Origin: Pelagovum sp. HNIBRBA483
GTDB taxonomy: Bacteria; Pseudomonadota; Alphaproteobacteria; Rhodobacterales; Rhodobacteraceae
Length of the DNA stretch: 64,000 bases
Assembly (NCBI RefSeq): GCF_040931995.1
Contig: NZ_CP162412.1
Span: 2,519,001-2,583,000, forward strand
Direction of reading: 5' to 3'
In this document: positions 19,465-29,083 of the stretch, in pieces
Layout of the letters: each line of letters starts with the position of its first letter
Position numbering within the stretch: the first letter of the stretch is position 1
The notes under the pieces: model-generated
The model's database searches: none
Seen by the model: only the letters and a program-made list of their open reading frames with translations
What the model was told of the DNA's origin: nothing
Program-made: the position numbers and the translations under genes

Positions 19465-20235
19465 GATACCAAAGTGCGCAACCAAGGCCGTGACAGTTTC
19501 GTGATATTTCTTGCCGACGGGTACGACGTCATTCGACGAAAGACGCACGATCCATTTCCCCTCGGATTTCTCAAAGTCTTTGATCGCGGAATTTGCAGCC
19601 CAATGCGAGCGATGCACCTGGGTACCTTCGACACCGTCCATCTCATCAATCGCATCAGACAGTCGCATTAACAAGCGATGGGTACTGCCATCATCGAGCC
19701 GAACAATCACATAGTGATCTTCGCTGCGGATATGGATGATGTTTGCCGTCGCGTCATCGGGCAACCTTTGTTTCAACCGGATAAGTTCGGGCCTGAACCC
19801 TGCAACGCTACCCGCAGATGACCCGTTCAAATCAAATAGAAGGATACGCCCAACTGTCAGAGCAACCCCAATGGCCAATACCAGAATGAACACTTTCTGG
19901 AAAAACGAAGGTGAAAGTGAAGCAACAGGAAGTACAACAGCACTGAAGCCAACGAATACAGGTGTACAGATGAGCGAAAACACAAGCAGCGTAAGCAGGT
20001 CACGCACCCAACGGGAGGACGACGAACCAAGAACTCCCTCTACAGATCGAGAAAGGATCAACGCGATCAGCGTACCCGCCGCACAAACTGCGCACCAGTA
20101 AGCGAGACGTACGGGCCAATCCAATGCCTGATAGGAGCCGAATGGCCCAGACACCCCAATAGCGGCGCCCGTGATCGTGGCGGCGGCCACAGCGCGCACA
20201 GGTCCTGCTTTTCGAAGAGACACTACTGATTGCAT
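19438..20235 (-). CDS. Membrane-anchored LytTR-domain transcriptional regulator
   Basis: About 265 residues. The N-terminal half carries about four membrane helices (near residues 12-32, 42-62, 75-105, 115-135); the C-terminal 110 residues form a LytTR DNA-binding domain, with IIHIRSEDHYVIVRLDDGSTHRLLMRLSDAIDEM and VHRSHWAANSAIKDFE as its core strands. The type couples a membrane sensor directly to DNA binding without a kinase. Start uncertain: ATG 20235 chosen, TTG 20268 possible. Downstream of folD by 88 bases on the same strand; 3' end overlaps pdeM. Confidence 0.85.
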   Translation of the reverse strand: MQSVVSLRKAGPVRAVAAATITGAAIGVSGPFGSYQALDWPVRLAYWCAVCAAGTLIALILSRSVEGVLGSSSSRWVRDLLTLLVFSLICTPVFVGFSAVVLPVASLSPSFFQKVFILVLAIGVALTVGRILLFDLNGSSAGSVAGFRPELIRLKQRLPDDATANIIHIRSEDHYVIVRLDDGSTHRLLMRLSDAIDEMDGVEGTQVHRSHWAANSAIKDFEKSEGKWIVRLSSNDVVPVGKKYHETVTALVAHFGISERDRKGP

Positions 20236-20323
20236 CAATTGTCTCAAGATGGTCCCCCGCCGCAACAAAATTTGCGTGTCCCCTACCCCATGAAGATAGG
20301 GGGCCCCGCAGAATTTTCTACCA

Positions 20324-21220
20324 CTATGCGGTTAGGCCCTCAGGTTCTGCCAGGTCGTTTGCGCGGCAGCAGGCGGTAAGTGTGTTAGCCAGAAGACAGG
20401 CAATGGTCATCGGCCCCACACCACCGGGAACGGGTGTTATGGCGCCGGCAACAGCGGCACAGCTTTCGTAGTGACAATCACCGACGAGACGCGCTTTGCC
20501 TTCGGCGCCTTCAATACGGTTAATACCAACGTCTATAACGGTCGCACCTGGCTTGATCCAATCTCCAGTAACCATTTCGGGGCGACCTACCGCGGCAACA
20601 ACAATATCAGCTTGGCGCACGACCTCAGGTAGATCCTTCGTGCGGCTATGTGCAATTGTCACTGTGCAGCTATCGCCGAGCAGCAATTGAGCCATAGGCT
20701 TGCCAACAATGTTCGAGCGGCCGACAACGACTGCACTAAGCCCCGACAGTGAACCGTGATGTTCACGCAGCATCATCAAGCACCCAAGCGGGGTACACGG
20801 GACCATGGATTTCTGTCCTGTACCGAGCAGACCGACATTGGAGATATGGAAGCCATCTACATCCTTGGCCGGATCGATGGAATTGATCACCAAATCACTG
20901 TCAAGGTGAGCAGGCAAAGGCAGTTGGACCAATATGCCATGCACATCTGGGTCATTATTCAGTTTCGCAATGAGCGCGAGGAGATCCGCCTCAGACGTAT
21001 CAGCGTCAAGCCTGTGCTCATATGAATTCATACCGACTTCAACAGTCTGTTTGCCTTTCGAGCGGACGTAAACTTGGCTCGCGGGATCTTCACCGACCAA
21101 TACAACGGCCAGACCGGGCGTGATCCCATTTTCGCTTTTCAGCTTAGTAACATGCGCCGCGACTTGCTCTCGCACACCTGCGGCAAATTTTTTGCCATCA
21201 ATAACCGTCGCACCCATCAT
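20324..21220 (-). CDS. folD: Bifunctional methylene-THF dehydrogenase / methenyl-THF cyclohydrolase (canonical FolD)
   Basis: Oxidises methylene-THF to methenyl-THF with NADP and hydrolyses that to formyl-THF. 298 residues. The three catalytic residues are intact: Tyr51 and Lys55 in YVRSK, Gln99 in VQLPLP and Asp122 in KDVDGFH; dinucleotide site [11 protein letters not shown] and the late [11 protein letters not shown] loop are present. GGAGG precedes a TGATGATG junction, so the start is one of two adjacent ATGs (21220 or 21217); the first overlaps the TGA of the upstream paralogue, implying coupling. Confidence 0.95.
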   Translation of the reverse strand: MMGATVIDGKKFAAGVREQVAAHVTKLKSENGITPGLAVVLVGEDPASQVYVRSKGKQTVEVGMNSYEHRLDADTSEADLLALIAKLNNDPDVHGILVQLPLPAHLDSDLVINSIDPAKDVDGFHISNVGLLGTGQKSMVPCTPLGCLMMLREHHGSLSGLSAVVVGRSNIVGKPMAQLLLGDSCTVTIAHSRTKDLPEVVRQADIVVAAVGRPEMVTGDWIKPGATVIDVGINRIEGAEGKARLVGDCHYESCAAVAGAITPVPGGVGPMTIACLLANTLTACCRANDLAEPEGLTA

Positions 21221-22101
21221 CAAACCTCCGTTTTAGCGTAAGCGTCGCTGTATGCTTCCATCTGAAGCCGCGTCGCATGAATTGCGTTGCGCATAAGAAC
21301 TGCAACAGTAACTGGCCCCACGCCTCCAGGCACCGGCGTCAACCATCCCGCTACCTCGGCACAAGACACGAAATCGGCGTCACCGACTGTCTTACCGTCG
21401 ACACGGTTGATGCCGATATCAATCAAAGCAGCACCAGGTTTGATCATGTCGCCAGTGACCAAACCGGGTTTACCAACAGCGACAAAAACCGCATCCGCCG
21501 CCCGCGAATGCATAGCCACGGATCGTGTCATGTGGTGGCAGACCGTGACCGTTGCCCCAAGCCCCATAAGCAGGAACGCGATCGGCTTACCGACAATCTC
21601 AGAATGACCGATGACCGTAACGTCCAGCCCTTCGATCTTCAGGGGCAATGTCTTGAGGAGCTCAACGGCCGCAACAGCGGTGCATGGTCCCAATTGCAGA
21701 TCGTTATAAACAATATTACCGATCGATGCGGGGTGCATCCCTTCCACGTCCTTTAAGGGATGGACGGCTTTTTGAAGGGTCTTGACTGGAATATGTGAAG
21801 GGAGTGGACGTTGAACGATAATCCCGTTCACACGCGGATCAGCGTTAAGGCCTTGCAACACACCAACGAGTTGCTCCATTGAAATGTCATTCGGGTAATT
21901 GCGTGCCTCGAATTGCACGCCTGCGCTTTCGGCGCTTCGCTGTTGGTTCCTGACATAAATTTCAGATGCCGCAGCATCGCCAACGGAGATCGACACCAAC
22001 CTCGGCTGCCAACCCTTCGCTGCGAGTTCCGAAGCCTCTTTGGCAATCTCCTGCCGCATTTCGGCGGCAATCGACTTACCGTCTATCAGTGCAGCGCGCA
22101 T
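21220..22101 (-). CDS. FolD paralogue with altered catalytic residues
   Basis: 293 residues, FolD fold throughout (dinucleotide site [12 protein letters not shown]-terminal [11 protein letters not shown]). At the active site Tyr49 is kept but the catalytic Lys is Gln53 (YVRNQ), and the folate-binding Asp is Glu120 (KDVEGMH); Gln97 is kept (VQRPLP). In the human enzyme Lys-to-Gln at this position is, as I recall, reported to abolish cyclohydrolase but spare dehydrogenase activity, so this copy may be a dehydrogenase only or have another role. It overlaps chorismate mutase (TAATG) and canonical folD. Confidence 0.9.
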   Translation of the reverse strand: MRAALIDGKSIAAEMRQEIAKEASELAAKGWQPRLVSISVGDAAASEIYVRNQQRSAESAGVQFEARNYPNDISMEQLVGVLQGLNADPRVNGIIVQRPLPSHIPVKTLQKAVHPLKDVEGMHPASIGNIVYNDLQLGPCTAVAAVELLKTLPLKIEGLDVTVIGHSEIVGKPIAFLLMGLGATVTVCHHMTRSVAMHSRAADAVFVAVGKPGLVTGDMIKPGAALIDIGINRVDGKTVGDADFVSCAEVAGWLTPVPGGVGPVTVAVLMRNAIHATRLQMEAYSDAYAKTEV

Positions 22102-22412
22102 TATTTCGCCCTCTTGTCAGATTCGCCCAAAACCCGCTCTTCGCGCGAAATGGACCACTCGATAAGTTGCCTCCAAAGTGTCTCCGCAAACTCGGGATCG
22201 AACCCCTTCGAATCTGCGTGTACCCGAACCAGTTCGACGACTTCTTCAACCCTTTCGGAAATACGGGCAGGCAACCCAGCGGCAGCTTTAATTTCAATCG
22301 CCCGGTCAATCATTTCGGCTCGTTTCGCCAGAAGCTCGATCAGGCCCAAATCAATTCGATCAATCTCAGCACGCAATTCCGCCATTGAGGCGATCTGTTC
22401 GGTGCTTTTCAT
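22101..22412 (-). CDS. Chorismate mutase, AroQ class (possibly PchB-like)
   Basis: 103 residues, all helical. Residues aligned with the AroQ active site are Arg14 (ELRAEID), Arg31 (LLAKRAE), Lys42 (EIKAAAG) and Arg54; but the position of the catalytic Glu next to that Arg is Val55 (ERVEEV), as I recall for the isochorismate pyruvate-lyase PchB rather than for classical mutases. Function could be chorismate mutase (tyrosine/phenylalanine synthesis) or a related lyase. It sits between fhs and the two folD genes, an unexpected place for an aromatic enzyme. Confidence 0.82.
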   Translation of the reverse strand: MKSTEQIASMAELRAEIDRIDLGLIELLAKRAEMIDRAIEIKAAAGLPARISERVEEVVELVRVHADSKGFDPEFAETLWRQLIEWSISREERVLGESDKRAK

Positions 22413-22430
22413 AATAACCTCCGAAAGGGT

Positions 22431-22456
22431 GCGGGCATGGAAGTGTCCATGCCCGC
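22431..22456 (-). other. Intercistronic hairpin between fhs and the chorismate mutase gene
   Basis: A perfect 11-base stem (GCGGGCATGGA with its complement) and a four-base loop lies in the 66-base gap between the end of chorismate mutase start region and the fhs stop. On the minus strand it follows fhs and is followed by ACCCTTTC, which is not a good U-run, so it is more likely a partial terminator, a processing site or a 3'-end stabiliser for fhs mRNA. Confidence 0.65.
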
Positions 22457-22478
22457 TTGGAGGACAGAGTTCAAGGGA

Positions 22479-24155
22479 TCAGAAGAGGCCTTCGATATCG
22501 CCATCAGCATTTAGCTTGATGTTTTCTGCGGAAGGAACCCGCGGCAGACCGGGCATGGTCATGATCTCACCGCAGATCACTACAACGAAGCCAGCACCAG
22601 CGGACAGGCGTACTTCTCTTACCGGTACAGTGTGCCCAGTCGGCGCACCACGCCAATTCGGGTCTGTCGAGAAGCTGTATTGGGTTTTTGCCATGCAGAT
22701 CGGGAGGTTCCCGTAGCCCTGATCTTCCCACTCACGCAACTGGTCGCGGATCTTTTTGTCAGCGATAACTTCATCGGCATGGTAGATCCGCTTTGCGATC
22801 GTATCGATCTTTTGGAACAACGGCATGTCGTCCGGATAGAGCGGCGCGAAGTTGCCCATGCCTGCATCAGCGATTTCTGCAACCCGCGTGGCAAGATCGA
22901 CCGTGCCTTCCGAACCTTTGGCCCAGTGCTGGCAGAGAATTGCCTCAGAACCCTGCTCGGCAACGTAGGCCTTTACCGCTTCAACTTCGGCGTCGGTGTC
23001 AGTCACGAAGTGGTTGATCGCAACGACAACCGGCACACCGAAGGATTTCACATTGGCGATATGGCGACCAAGGTTCGGGCAGCCTTTCTTGACCGCGTCC
23101 ACGTTTTCCGCGCCAAGGTCAGCCTTGGCGACGCCACCATTCATCTTCATGGCGCGAACGGTCGCGACGAGAACAACCGCATCAGGTGCCAAGCCAGCCT
23201 TGCGGCACTTGATGTTCATGAACTTTTCAGCCCCGAGGTCAGCACCGAAACCAGCCTCAGTCACCACATAATCTGCGATTTTGAGGGCAGTCGTCGTTGC
23301 CGTTACCGAGTTACAGCCGTGTGCGATGTTGGCAAACGGACCGCCGTGAACGAAGGCAGGGTTGTTTTCCAAGGTTTGCACGAGGTTCGGTTGCATCGCG
23401 TCTTTCAGCAGTACAGTCATCGCGCCATCCGCCTTGATGTCGCGGCAGTACACCGGCGTGCGATCACGGCGGTAGGCTACGATCATGTCGCCAAGGCGGC
23501 GCTGGAGATCTTCGAGGTCTTTGGCAAGACAGAGGATCGCCATAACTTCGGAAGCAACCGTAATGTCGAAGCCTGCCTCGCGCGGGAAGCCGTTTGCGAC
23601 GCCACCAAGCGACACGTTGATCTGACGGAGTGCCCGGTCATTCATATCGACCACGCGCCGCCAAGCCACGCGGCGAATATCAATCTCCAGCTCGTTGCCC
23701 CAGTAGATATGGTTGTCGATCATCGCGGACAGCAGGTTGTGTGCCGACGTGATCGCGTGGAAGTCGCCGGTGAAGTGAAGGTTCATGTCCTCCATCGGCA
23801 CAACTTGTGCATAGCCACCACCAGCGGCGCCGCCCTTCATACCAAAGTTCGGCCCGAGCGATGCCTCGCGAATACAGATCGCCGCTTTCTTGCCGATACG
23901 GTTCAGACCGTCGCCAAGGCCAACGGTCGTTGTCGTTTTGCCTTCCCCAGCAGGGGTTGGGTTGATCGCTGTGACGAGGATCAATTTGCCGTCTGGACGA
24001 TCCTGCACGCTATCGATGAACGCTTGGCTAAGCTTCGCTTTATCATGGCCGTAGGGAAGAAGATCGTCGCTACCGATCCCGAGTTTGGCGCCAATTTCTT
24101 GGATGGGTTTCTTATTCGCGGCGCGGGCAATTTCGATGTCGGTCTTGAAGCTCAT
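22479..24155 (-). CDS. fhs: Formate--tetrahydrofolate ligase
   Basis: ATP-dependent formation of 10-formyl-THF from formate, or in reverse ATP gain when oxidising one-carbon units. 558 residues, the usual length. The nucleotide loop [18 protein letters not shown] (67-84), the conserved [18 protein letters not shown] region and the C-terminal SAGAGFVV are seen. The start [11 protein letters not shown] at 24155 is preceded by AGGGA; an in-frame ATG at 24185 is less likely. First gene of the C1 operon fhs-CM-folD2-folD. Confidence 0.96.
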   Translation of the reverse strand: MSFKTDIEIARAANKKPIQEIGAKLGIGSDDLLPYGHDKAKLSQAFIDSVQDRPDGKLILVTAINPTPAGEGKTTTTVGLGDGLNRIGKKAAICIREASLGPNFGMKGGAAGGGYAQVVPMEDMNLHFTGDFHAITSAHNLLSAMIDNHIYWGNELEIDIRRVAWRRVVDMNDRALRQINVSLGGVANGFPREAGFDITVASEVMAILCLAKDLEDLQRRLGDMIVAYRRDRTPVYCRDIKADGAMTVLLKDAMQPNLVQTLENNPAFVHGGPFANIAHGCNSVTATTTALKIADYVVTEAGFGADLGAEKFMNIKCRKAGLAPDAVVLVATVRAMKMNGGVAKADLGAENVDAVKKGCPNLGRHIANVKSFGVPVVVAINHFVTDTDAEVEAVKAYVAEQGSEAILCQHWAKGSEGTVDLATRVAEIADAGMGNFAPLYPDDMPLFQKIDTIAKRIYHADEVIADKKIRDQLREWEDQGYGNLPICMAKTQYSFSTDPNWRGAPTGHTVPVREVRLSAGAGFVVVICGEIMTMPGLPRVPSAENIKLNADGDIEGLF

Positions 24156-24316
24156 TTTGCTGGTCCCTGTAAAAAGTGAGCACACGGAAACTTTCGCGCA
24201 TGCGTTGGCACAGCTTTAGCGGTCGCGGAACGCGTCAGGCACCGCATTTCCGACATTTTCGCCACTGGAATCGTCGGCGACAAAGACTGTCGTTTCTGAA
24301 AGGAACGGTTTGTCGC

Positions 24317-24901
24317 CTATGGCTGCCAAGGGCGCTGATCAGGGGTGAATACCCGCAACGACTGACCCAGCCGTAAAGTTCCGGGGCATTCCACCCATGC
24401 AGTAACTCCTCGACGGTGCTTCGCTGCGTTTTTGAAGGCGCCACCTTTTCCTGTGAACACCGCTTCAATCGTACGACCGGGGAAGTGGCAGGGGCGGTTT
24501 TGCATATCGACCGTAAGGGTCGCACCATCCGGCGCCTGAAGGCGCGTCGATGGCGGCAAATGAGAGAAATCAGGTATACCTGCAACAACAATCGTGGCGC
24601 CCAGCCAAGCTGGATCTATCCGCTCTAGCCCCATTTCTTGTGCGATAAGAGCCAGCTCATCCTGACAAACGATTGATATTTGGCGGGTATTCGCAATCGT
24701 CGTGCCTTTCGTCGGATATAGACCGAGCACACGAGAACATGACGGGCGCTGCTCGCCACCATGCACGGAGCCCTCTATGCCCGCAAAATCGACAGCCAGT
24801 GAGGGGAAGGCCCGCGTCTCAATCTCTGGCGTAACACGTTCTGGAACAACTCCGAGCCAGGTGATGGTGCCTATGAAATCTGTGAGGACAAGAGCTGGCA
24901 T
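24317..24901 (-). CDS. MOSC domain-containing protein
   Basis: 194 residues. The MOSC (molybdenum cofactor sulfurase C-terminal) fold is indicated by HGGEQRPSCSR-type early loop, the LGATIVVAGIPDFSHLPPSTRLQ stretch, the conserved Cys in NRPCHFPG (about 134) and the closing GVTAWVECPGTLRLGQSLRVF strands. Such proteins bind molybdenum cofactor or mobilise sulfur. The ATG at 24901 gives MPALVLTDFIG. It is downstream of ftsH past a terminator, so probably independent. Confidence 0.85.
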   Translation of the reverse strand: MPALVLTDFIGTITWLGVVPERVTPEIETRAFPSLAVDFAGIEGSVHGGEQRPSCSRVLGLYPTKGTTIANTRQISIVCQDELALIAQEMGLERIDPAWLGATIVVAGIPDFSHLPPSTRLQAPDGATLTVDMQNRPCHFPGRTIEAVFTGKGGAFKNAAKHRRGVTAWVECPGTLRLGQSLRVFTPDQRPWQP

Positions 24902-24949
24902 ATTCGCAATTCCGAAAAACTCATCGCCGAGGCCCGCACACATGGGCGG

Positions 24950-24984
24950 GAAAAAAATCAAAGCCGGCGCGATAGCACCGGCTT
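24950..24984 (-). terminator. Rho-independent terminator of ftsH
   Basis: On the minus strand an AAGCCGG stem with complementary CCGGCTT, extended by partly pairing bases around a short loop, is followed by TGATTTTTTT. It lies 14 bases past the ftsH stop and closes the long ruv-tol-ftsH series. Confidence 0.88.
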
Positions 24985-24997
24985 TTAATGGCTCAGT

Positions 24998-26917
24998 TTA
25001 AGAAGATGGTTCAGGCTCTAGATCGCCCCCACCTGATTTTGGCTTTTTGGCCTTCGTTTTAGGAATAGAAACGACCGAAGTTGAACTTCCGCTGTCTGAC
25101 GGCTCTCCGTCTTCGGGCCCAGACTGCGGAGGGTCGCCCCTCATTACGCGCTCGATCTCTGCACCAGTAAGAGTTTCATATTCGAGCAAACCTTCGGCCA
25201 GCCGCTCCCACTCAACCTTTTTGTCACGCAGGATCCGAAGCGCATGTTGATAGCCTTCTTCGACGAAGCGTTTGACCTCTTCTTCAATCAACTCTTTCGT
25301 ATGGGCCGATACCGAGAAGCCTGGCGTCTGACCGGAGTAGCCCTCGTGAGCTTCTGAGTAGTCGATATTGCCAACCTTGTCAGACATTCCCCAGCGCAGC
25401 ACCATCGCACGCGCTAACTGACTGGCCTGTTGGATATCGCCGGCAGGACCGTTCGAAACCTCGTCTTCACCATATTTCAAGACTTCCGCGGCCTTGCCCG
25501 CCATCGTCATCGCGAGTTTCTCTTCGCATTCCGAACGATGCCAGTTCAACCTGTCAATCTCAGGGAGGCTCACAACCATGCCCAACGCACCACCGCGCGG
25601 AATAATCGTTGCCTTGTAGACAGGATCGCATTTCGGCAGTGACAGACCAACCACGGCGTGACCCGCCTCATGGTAGGCTGTCTTTTCCTTTTGCTCGGGT
25701 GTCAGGACCATAGAACGCCGTTCCGCGCCCATCATCACTTTGTCTTTCGCGTTTTCGAAATCCACCATCGTCACAAACCGGCGTCCGACACGGGCGGCCA
25801 TCAACGCCGCCTCGTTCACAAGGTTCGCTAGGTCCGCACCGGAAAAGCCGGGTGTACCACGGGCGATGATCCGCAGATCAACATTCGGTCCGAGGGGCGT
25901 CTTGCGGGCATGCACCGCAAGAATTTTCTCGCGGCCTTTGATGTCGGGATTCGGCACCGTCACCTGACGATCAAAGCGTCCCGGGCGTAGCAACGCCGGA
26001 TCGAGCACATCGCGACGGTTCGTGGCCGCGATAATAATGACGCCTTCATTGGCCTCAAAGCCGTCCATTTCCACCAAAAGCTGGTTAAGCGTCTGCTCGC
26101 GCTCGTCGTTGCCGCCACCAATGCCGACGCCACGCGCACGACCGACTGCGTCGATCTCGTCAATGAAAACGATACAAGGTGCGTTCTTTTTCGCCTGCTC
26201 AAACATATCGCGCACGCGGCTCGCACCTACACCCACGAACATCTCAACAAAATCGGAACCCGAAATCGTGAAAAACGGTACACCGGCCTCGCCCGCAATG
26301 GCGCGCGCCAGAAGGGTTTTACCCGTTCCGGGAGGGCCAACAAGCAGGGCACCCTTGGGAATTTTGCCGCCAAGACGGGAAAATTTTTGCGGGCTGCGGA
26401 GAAACTCGACAATCTCCTCAAGCTCTTCTTTGGCTTCATCGATACCTGCCACGTCGTCAAAGGTCACACGCCCTTGTTTCTCGGTCAGCAGCTTCGCCTT
26501 CGACTTGCCAAACCCCATAGCACCGCCACGGCCACCACCCTGCATACGGTTCATGAAGTAAATCCAAACCCCGATCAGAAGTAGGAAAGGAAGAAGCGAG
26601 AGGATGAAAGCTTGGAAAGTTGACGTCTCTTGGCTCTCGGCCCGAACCGGCACACCGCCATCGATAAGCTGCTGCGTCAGCTCGGCGTCTTCCGGTTTGA
26701 TCGTTACAAAAGAACGTCCGTTCTCGTCGCGGTATTCAACGCGCTCGCCATCCAACGTCACCTCGGCGACGTTGCCAGCCTCAAGAGCCGAAACAAACTG
26801 TGAGTAGGTGCGGGTACTGCTTTGCATATTGCTCTGCCCGCCGCTGAACACGTTGAATAGTGCCAGTACAAGCAAGAACAGAACGACCCAAAAAACGATA
26901 TTGCGCGCGTTGCCCAA
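24998..26917 (-). CDS. ftsH: ATP-dependent zinc metalloprotease FtsH
   Basis: Inner-membrane AAA protease degrading misfolded membrane proteins and short-lived regulators. 639 residues: membrane helix 1 (about 7-25), periplasmic domain, membrane helix 2 (about 102-121), Walker A GPPGTGKT (194-201), Walker [11 protein letters not shown] (251-260), SRH around 298-317, and the zinc site HEAGH (416-420). The C-terminal tail is acidic then Lys-rich. Follows tilS by 76 bases. Confidence 0.98.
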   Translation of the reverse strand: MGNARNIVFWVVLFLLVLALFNVFSGGQSNMQSSTRTYSQFVSALEAGNVAEVTLDGERVEYRDENGRSFVTIKPEDAELTQQLIDGGVPVRAESQETSTFQAFILSLLPFLLLIGVWIYFMNRMQGGGRGGAMGFGKSKAKLLTEKQGRVTFDDVAGIDEAKEELEEIVEFLRSPQKFSRLGGKIPKGALLVGPPGTGKTLLARAIAGEAGVPFFTISGSDFVEMFVGVGASRVRDMFEQAKKNAPCIVFIDEIDAVGRARGVGIGGGNDEREQTLNQLLVEMDGFEANEGVIIIAATNRRDVLDPALLRPGRFDRQVTVPNPDIKGREKILAVHARKTPLGPNVDLRIIARGTPGFSGADLANLVNEAALMAARVGRRFVTMVDFENAKDKVMMGAERRSMVLTPEQKEKTAYHEAGHAVVGLSLPKCDPVYKATIIPRGGALGMVVSLPEIDRLNWHRSECEEKLAMTMAGKAAEVLKYGEDEVSNGPAGDIQQASQLARAMVLRWGMSDKVGNIDYSEAHEGYSGQTPGFSVSAHTKELIEEEVKRFVEEGYQHALRILRDKKVEWERLAEGLLEYETLTGAEIERVMRGDPPQSGPEDGEPSDSGSSTSVVSIPKTKAKKPKSGGGDLEPEPSS

Positions 26918-26993
26918 GGGGAACTCCTCATAATCGGTTTGCCCGCGTCAGAGTCGCAGGCACCCTCCTAAAATAGAGATCAAGTCCGGTTGT

Positions 26994-28253
26994 TCAATGC
27001 GCTTCCACAAAGGTGATGAAATCCGCGACAATCTGCGCGCTCCATCCCGCTGAAAAACCGGCAACCGGCGCCGAGATCATTGTTTCGCCGTCCCATATAG
27101 CGGGAGATGACAGAATAGACACCCATGGCAGCCCCTCAGAGCGCCAATCTGGGCAATTCTTTATGCCATCTTCGCCTAAAACTCGAATTTCAAGACCGTC
27201 CCGATGTGGGCCAGTGAATTTCCATCGGTTGTCCCACAGTTTATCGCTGGCGCAAACCGTCCCGCGAACCGAAGAAAACTCCCGCGCGATCCGAAGGGTC
27301 TTTTGATCGGCGGTTATCACACAACCACCCAGTGTAGATTTCCAATTATCTTCTTTGACGTTCAACAAGGCTGCAACCGAAGCATACCTCGGAGGATATT
27401 CAGCGTTCGATACATACCTTATTGCCATTGCTAACAGCCTACGACGCAGCTCAAACGGGGCCGACGCGAAAGGGACGCGCGAAAAAAGGACATCACCCCG
27501 GTCATCTGTAGCGCAAGACCGCGCAAGTCCGCTCGTTTCATTCCGGACGATGTCTCGACTGTCTGCCAATGCGAAAGCCGAATCCGAGACGACTTCCGCC
27601 GACAACCCGTAACCTTCGAGGATATCCAACAGTCCTCGCATTTTGACACGATCAAACCGGAGGTCATGATTGCTCGGATCTTCGATCCATCCTCGTCCAC
27701 ACGCCTTCAGGTACGAACGCAGAACCGACCGACTCTCCCGCAGGAGAGGGCGAGCGAACGTAACACCGTTTCGGACAAATCGGTCTGGCATTGCTGCAAG
27801 CCCGTCAATGCCAGCACTGCGGGACAGGTTCATTAAGAAAGTTTCAGCCACATCGTTTGAAGTATGCGCGAGAAGCACAATATCACGCGACATCTCAAGC
27901 GCCCAATCAGCAAGCAATCGATAGCGGGCCACGCGCGCTGCGTTCTGCAGGTTCCCGTTATTTTGAGTGCCGTCCCAATAAAGAACTTGGTGCGGGATCT
28001 CCATATTTTCGCAGACACTTGCCACAAATTCGACTTCAGAGGCGGCCTCTGTGCGCAGTCCGTGATTGACTGTTACCGCAGCAAGGTCCACGTCCCCGCC
28101 GCCCCACTCATGAAGCAAGTTCAATAGAGCCATTGAATCTCCGCCACCGGACACCGCAACTCCGATGCGAAGGCCTTTAAGCCCGCTCAGTTCTAAAGCA
28201 GCACGCGTTACAAAGCTGGAAGGAAACCCACCCTGTACTTTTTCCTGAGTCAC
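26994..28253 (-). CDS. tilS: tRNA(Ile)-lysidine synthase
   Basis: Converts the wobble cytidine of the CAU-anticodon tRNA-Ile into lysidine, using ATP. 419 residues. PP-loop SGGGDS at 35-40 (usual consensus SGGxDS), TVNHGLR, the LLAHTSNDVAET segment and the RPLLRESRS region match the N-terminal catalytic domain; the C-terminal part is poorly conserved as in the family. Its start overlaps the cpoB stop by four bases, so the two are coupled. Lies between cpoB and ftsH, a common alphaproteobacterial arrangement. Confidence 0.95.
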   Translation of the reverse strand: MTQEKVQGGFPSSFVTRAALELSGLKGLRIGVAVSGGGDSMALLNLLHEWGGGDVDLAAVTVNHGLRTEAASEVEFVASVCENMEIPHQVLYWDGTQNNGNLQNAARVARYRLLADWALEMSRDIVLLAHTSNDVAETFLMNLSRSAGIDGLAAMPDRFVRNGVTFARPLLRESRSVLRSYLKACGRGWIEDPSNHDLRFDRVKMRGLLDILEGYGLSAEVVSDSAFALADSRDIVRNETSGLARSCATDDRGDVLFSRVPFASAPFELRRRLLAMAIRYVSNAEYPPRYASVAALLNVKEDNWKSTLGGCVITADQKTLRIAREFSSVRGTVCASDKLWDNRWKFTGPHRDGLEIRVLGEDGIKNCPDWRSEGLPWVSILSSPAIWDGETMISAPVAGFSAGWSAQIVADFITFVEAH

Positions 28254-29074
28254 TGACAGCCAAGGACCTGCATGACAGATCGCGCGTCCACGACAGCAGG
28301 ATGGTTGGGAAAACGCACCTCGACTTCAGAGAGGGTCAAGCATGCATCTTGAGCCTGCCCAATCTCACCGAGCATAAAGCCCAACTTGAACAAAGCATCT
28401 GGCGCCACATCCCCGCCTGGATCTACCGAAAAGGAAGCGAGATAGGCTCGCGCCGCATCCGTAAGACGCCCCAGGGCCTCAAGCGCCTCCCCGCGAAAAT
28501 AATCTGCCTGCGCCGTTAGCGGTCCACCTGGATAGGCCTCCACAAAATCGGCGAAAGCCATTGCTGCGCCTTCAAGGTTGCCTTGCTCCAAAGCTGTGCG
28601 AGCCGCATCAAAATCAGCTTGTTCCCCAACCGCCAATGCGGGGCCGTTACTTTCCACCGTTGGCAGGGGCTGTGGCACTTCGGCGGCGCTGTCAACACCC
28701 CCTAACGACGGCGTTTCTCCAAGCGATGCGATATCGCAGTTTGGCTCAAGTTCACAAAGGCGAAACTCAAGGTCCCCGACACGGTTCGTACCATCCACGG
28801 TGATGCGGTTGATCCGCAACTCCAACGCCTCAGTTTTTGAGGTCAGCCGCTCTACTTCCGATTGGATCGAGTCGAGCCTTTCCAAGGGGGAACCGGTTCC
28901 CGACGTCGATGCCGCTCCGCCCGTTGTGGAAAGCTCCGTACGGAGGCGCTGAAGCTCCACATAAAGAATAGTCAATTGCTGGCGGATGTCCGCGAGTGTC
29001 TCATCCGTCGATTGCGCCGAAACCGGCAGGCCGACGCATAAAACAGCAGCAATAACTACGGATCGTAAAAACAT
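28250..29074 (-). CDS. cpoB: Tol-Pal system protein CpoB (YbgF)
   Basis: 274 residues. Signal peptide 1-20, then a coiled coil (about 25-95, LADIRQQLTILYVELQRLRTEL and LDSIQSEVERLTSKTEALELR) that mediates trimerisation, a Pro/Ser linker, and TPR repeats from about 155 (DFDAARTALEQGNLEGAAMAF, YFRGEALEALGRLTDAARAY). CpoB couples Tol-Pal constriction to peptidoglycan synthesis in the periplasm. It follows pal by nine bases and overlaps tilS. Confidence 0.94.
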   Translation of the reverse strand: MFLRSVVIAAVLCVGLPVSAQSTDETLADIRQQLTILYVELQRLRTELSTTGGAASTSGTGSPLERLDSIQSEVERLTSKTEALELRINRITVDGTNRVGDLEFRLCELEPNCDIASLGETPSLGGVDSAAEVPQPLPTVESNGPALAVGEQADFDAARTALEQGNLEGAAMAFADFVEAYPGGPLTAQADYFRGEALEALGRLTDAARAYLASFSVDPGGDVAPDALFKLGFMLGEIGQAQDACLTLSEVEVRFPNHPAVVDARSVMQVLGCQ

Positions 29075-29083
29075 AACTGTCCG

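Noticed and set aside
20324-22101. Tandem folD genes as a recent duplication or assembly artefact
   Set aside because: The two proteins are strongly diverged throughout, with different active-site residues, so this is an old paralogue pair.
22632-24179. 515-codon open frame on the plus strand opposite fhs
   Set aside because: Exact antisense of a well-conserved enzyme; composition (many His, Arg, Cys) and lack of a ribosome-binding site mark it as a shadow frame.
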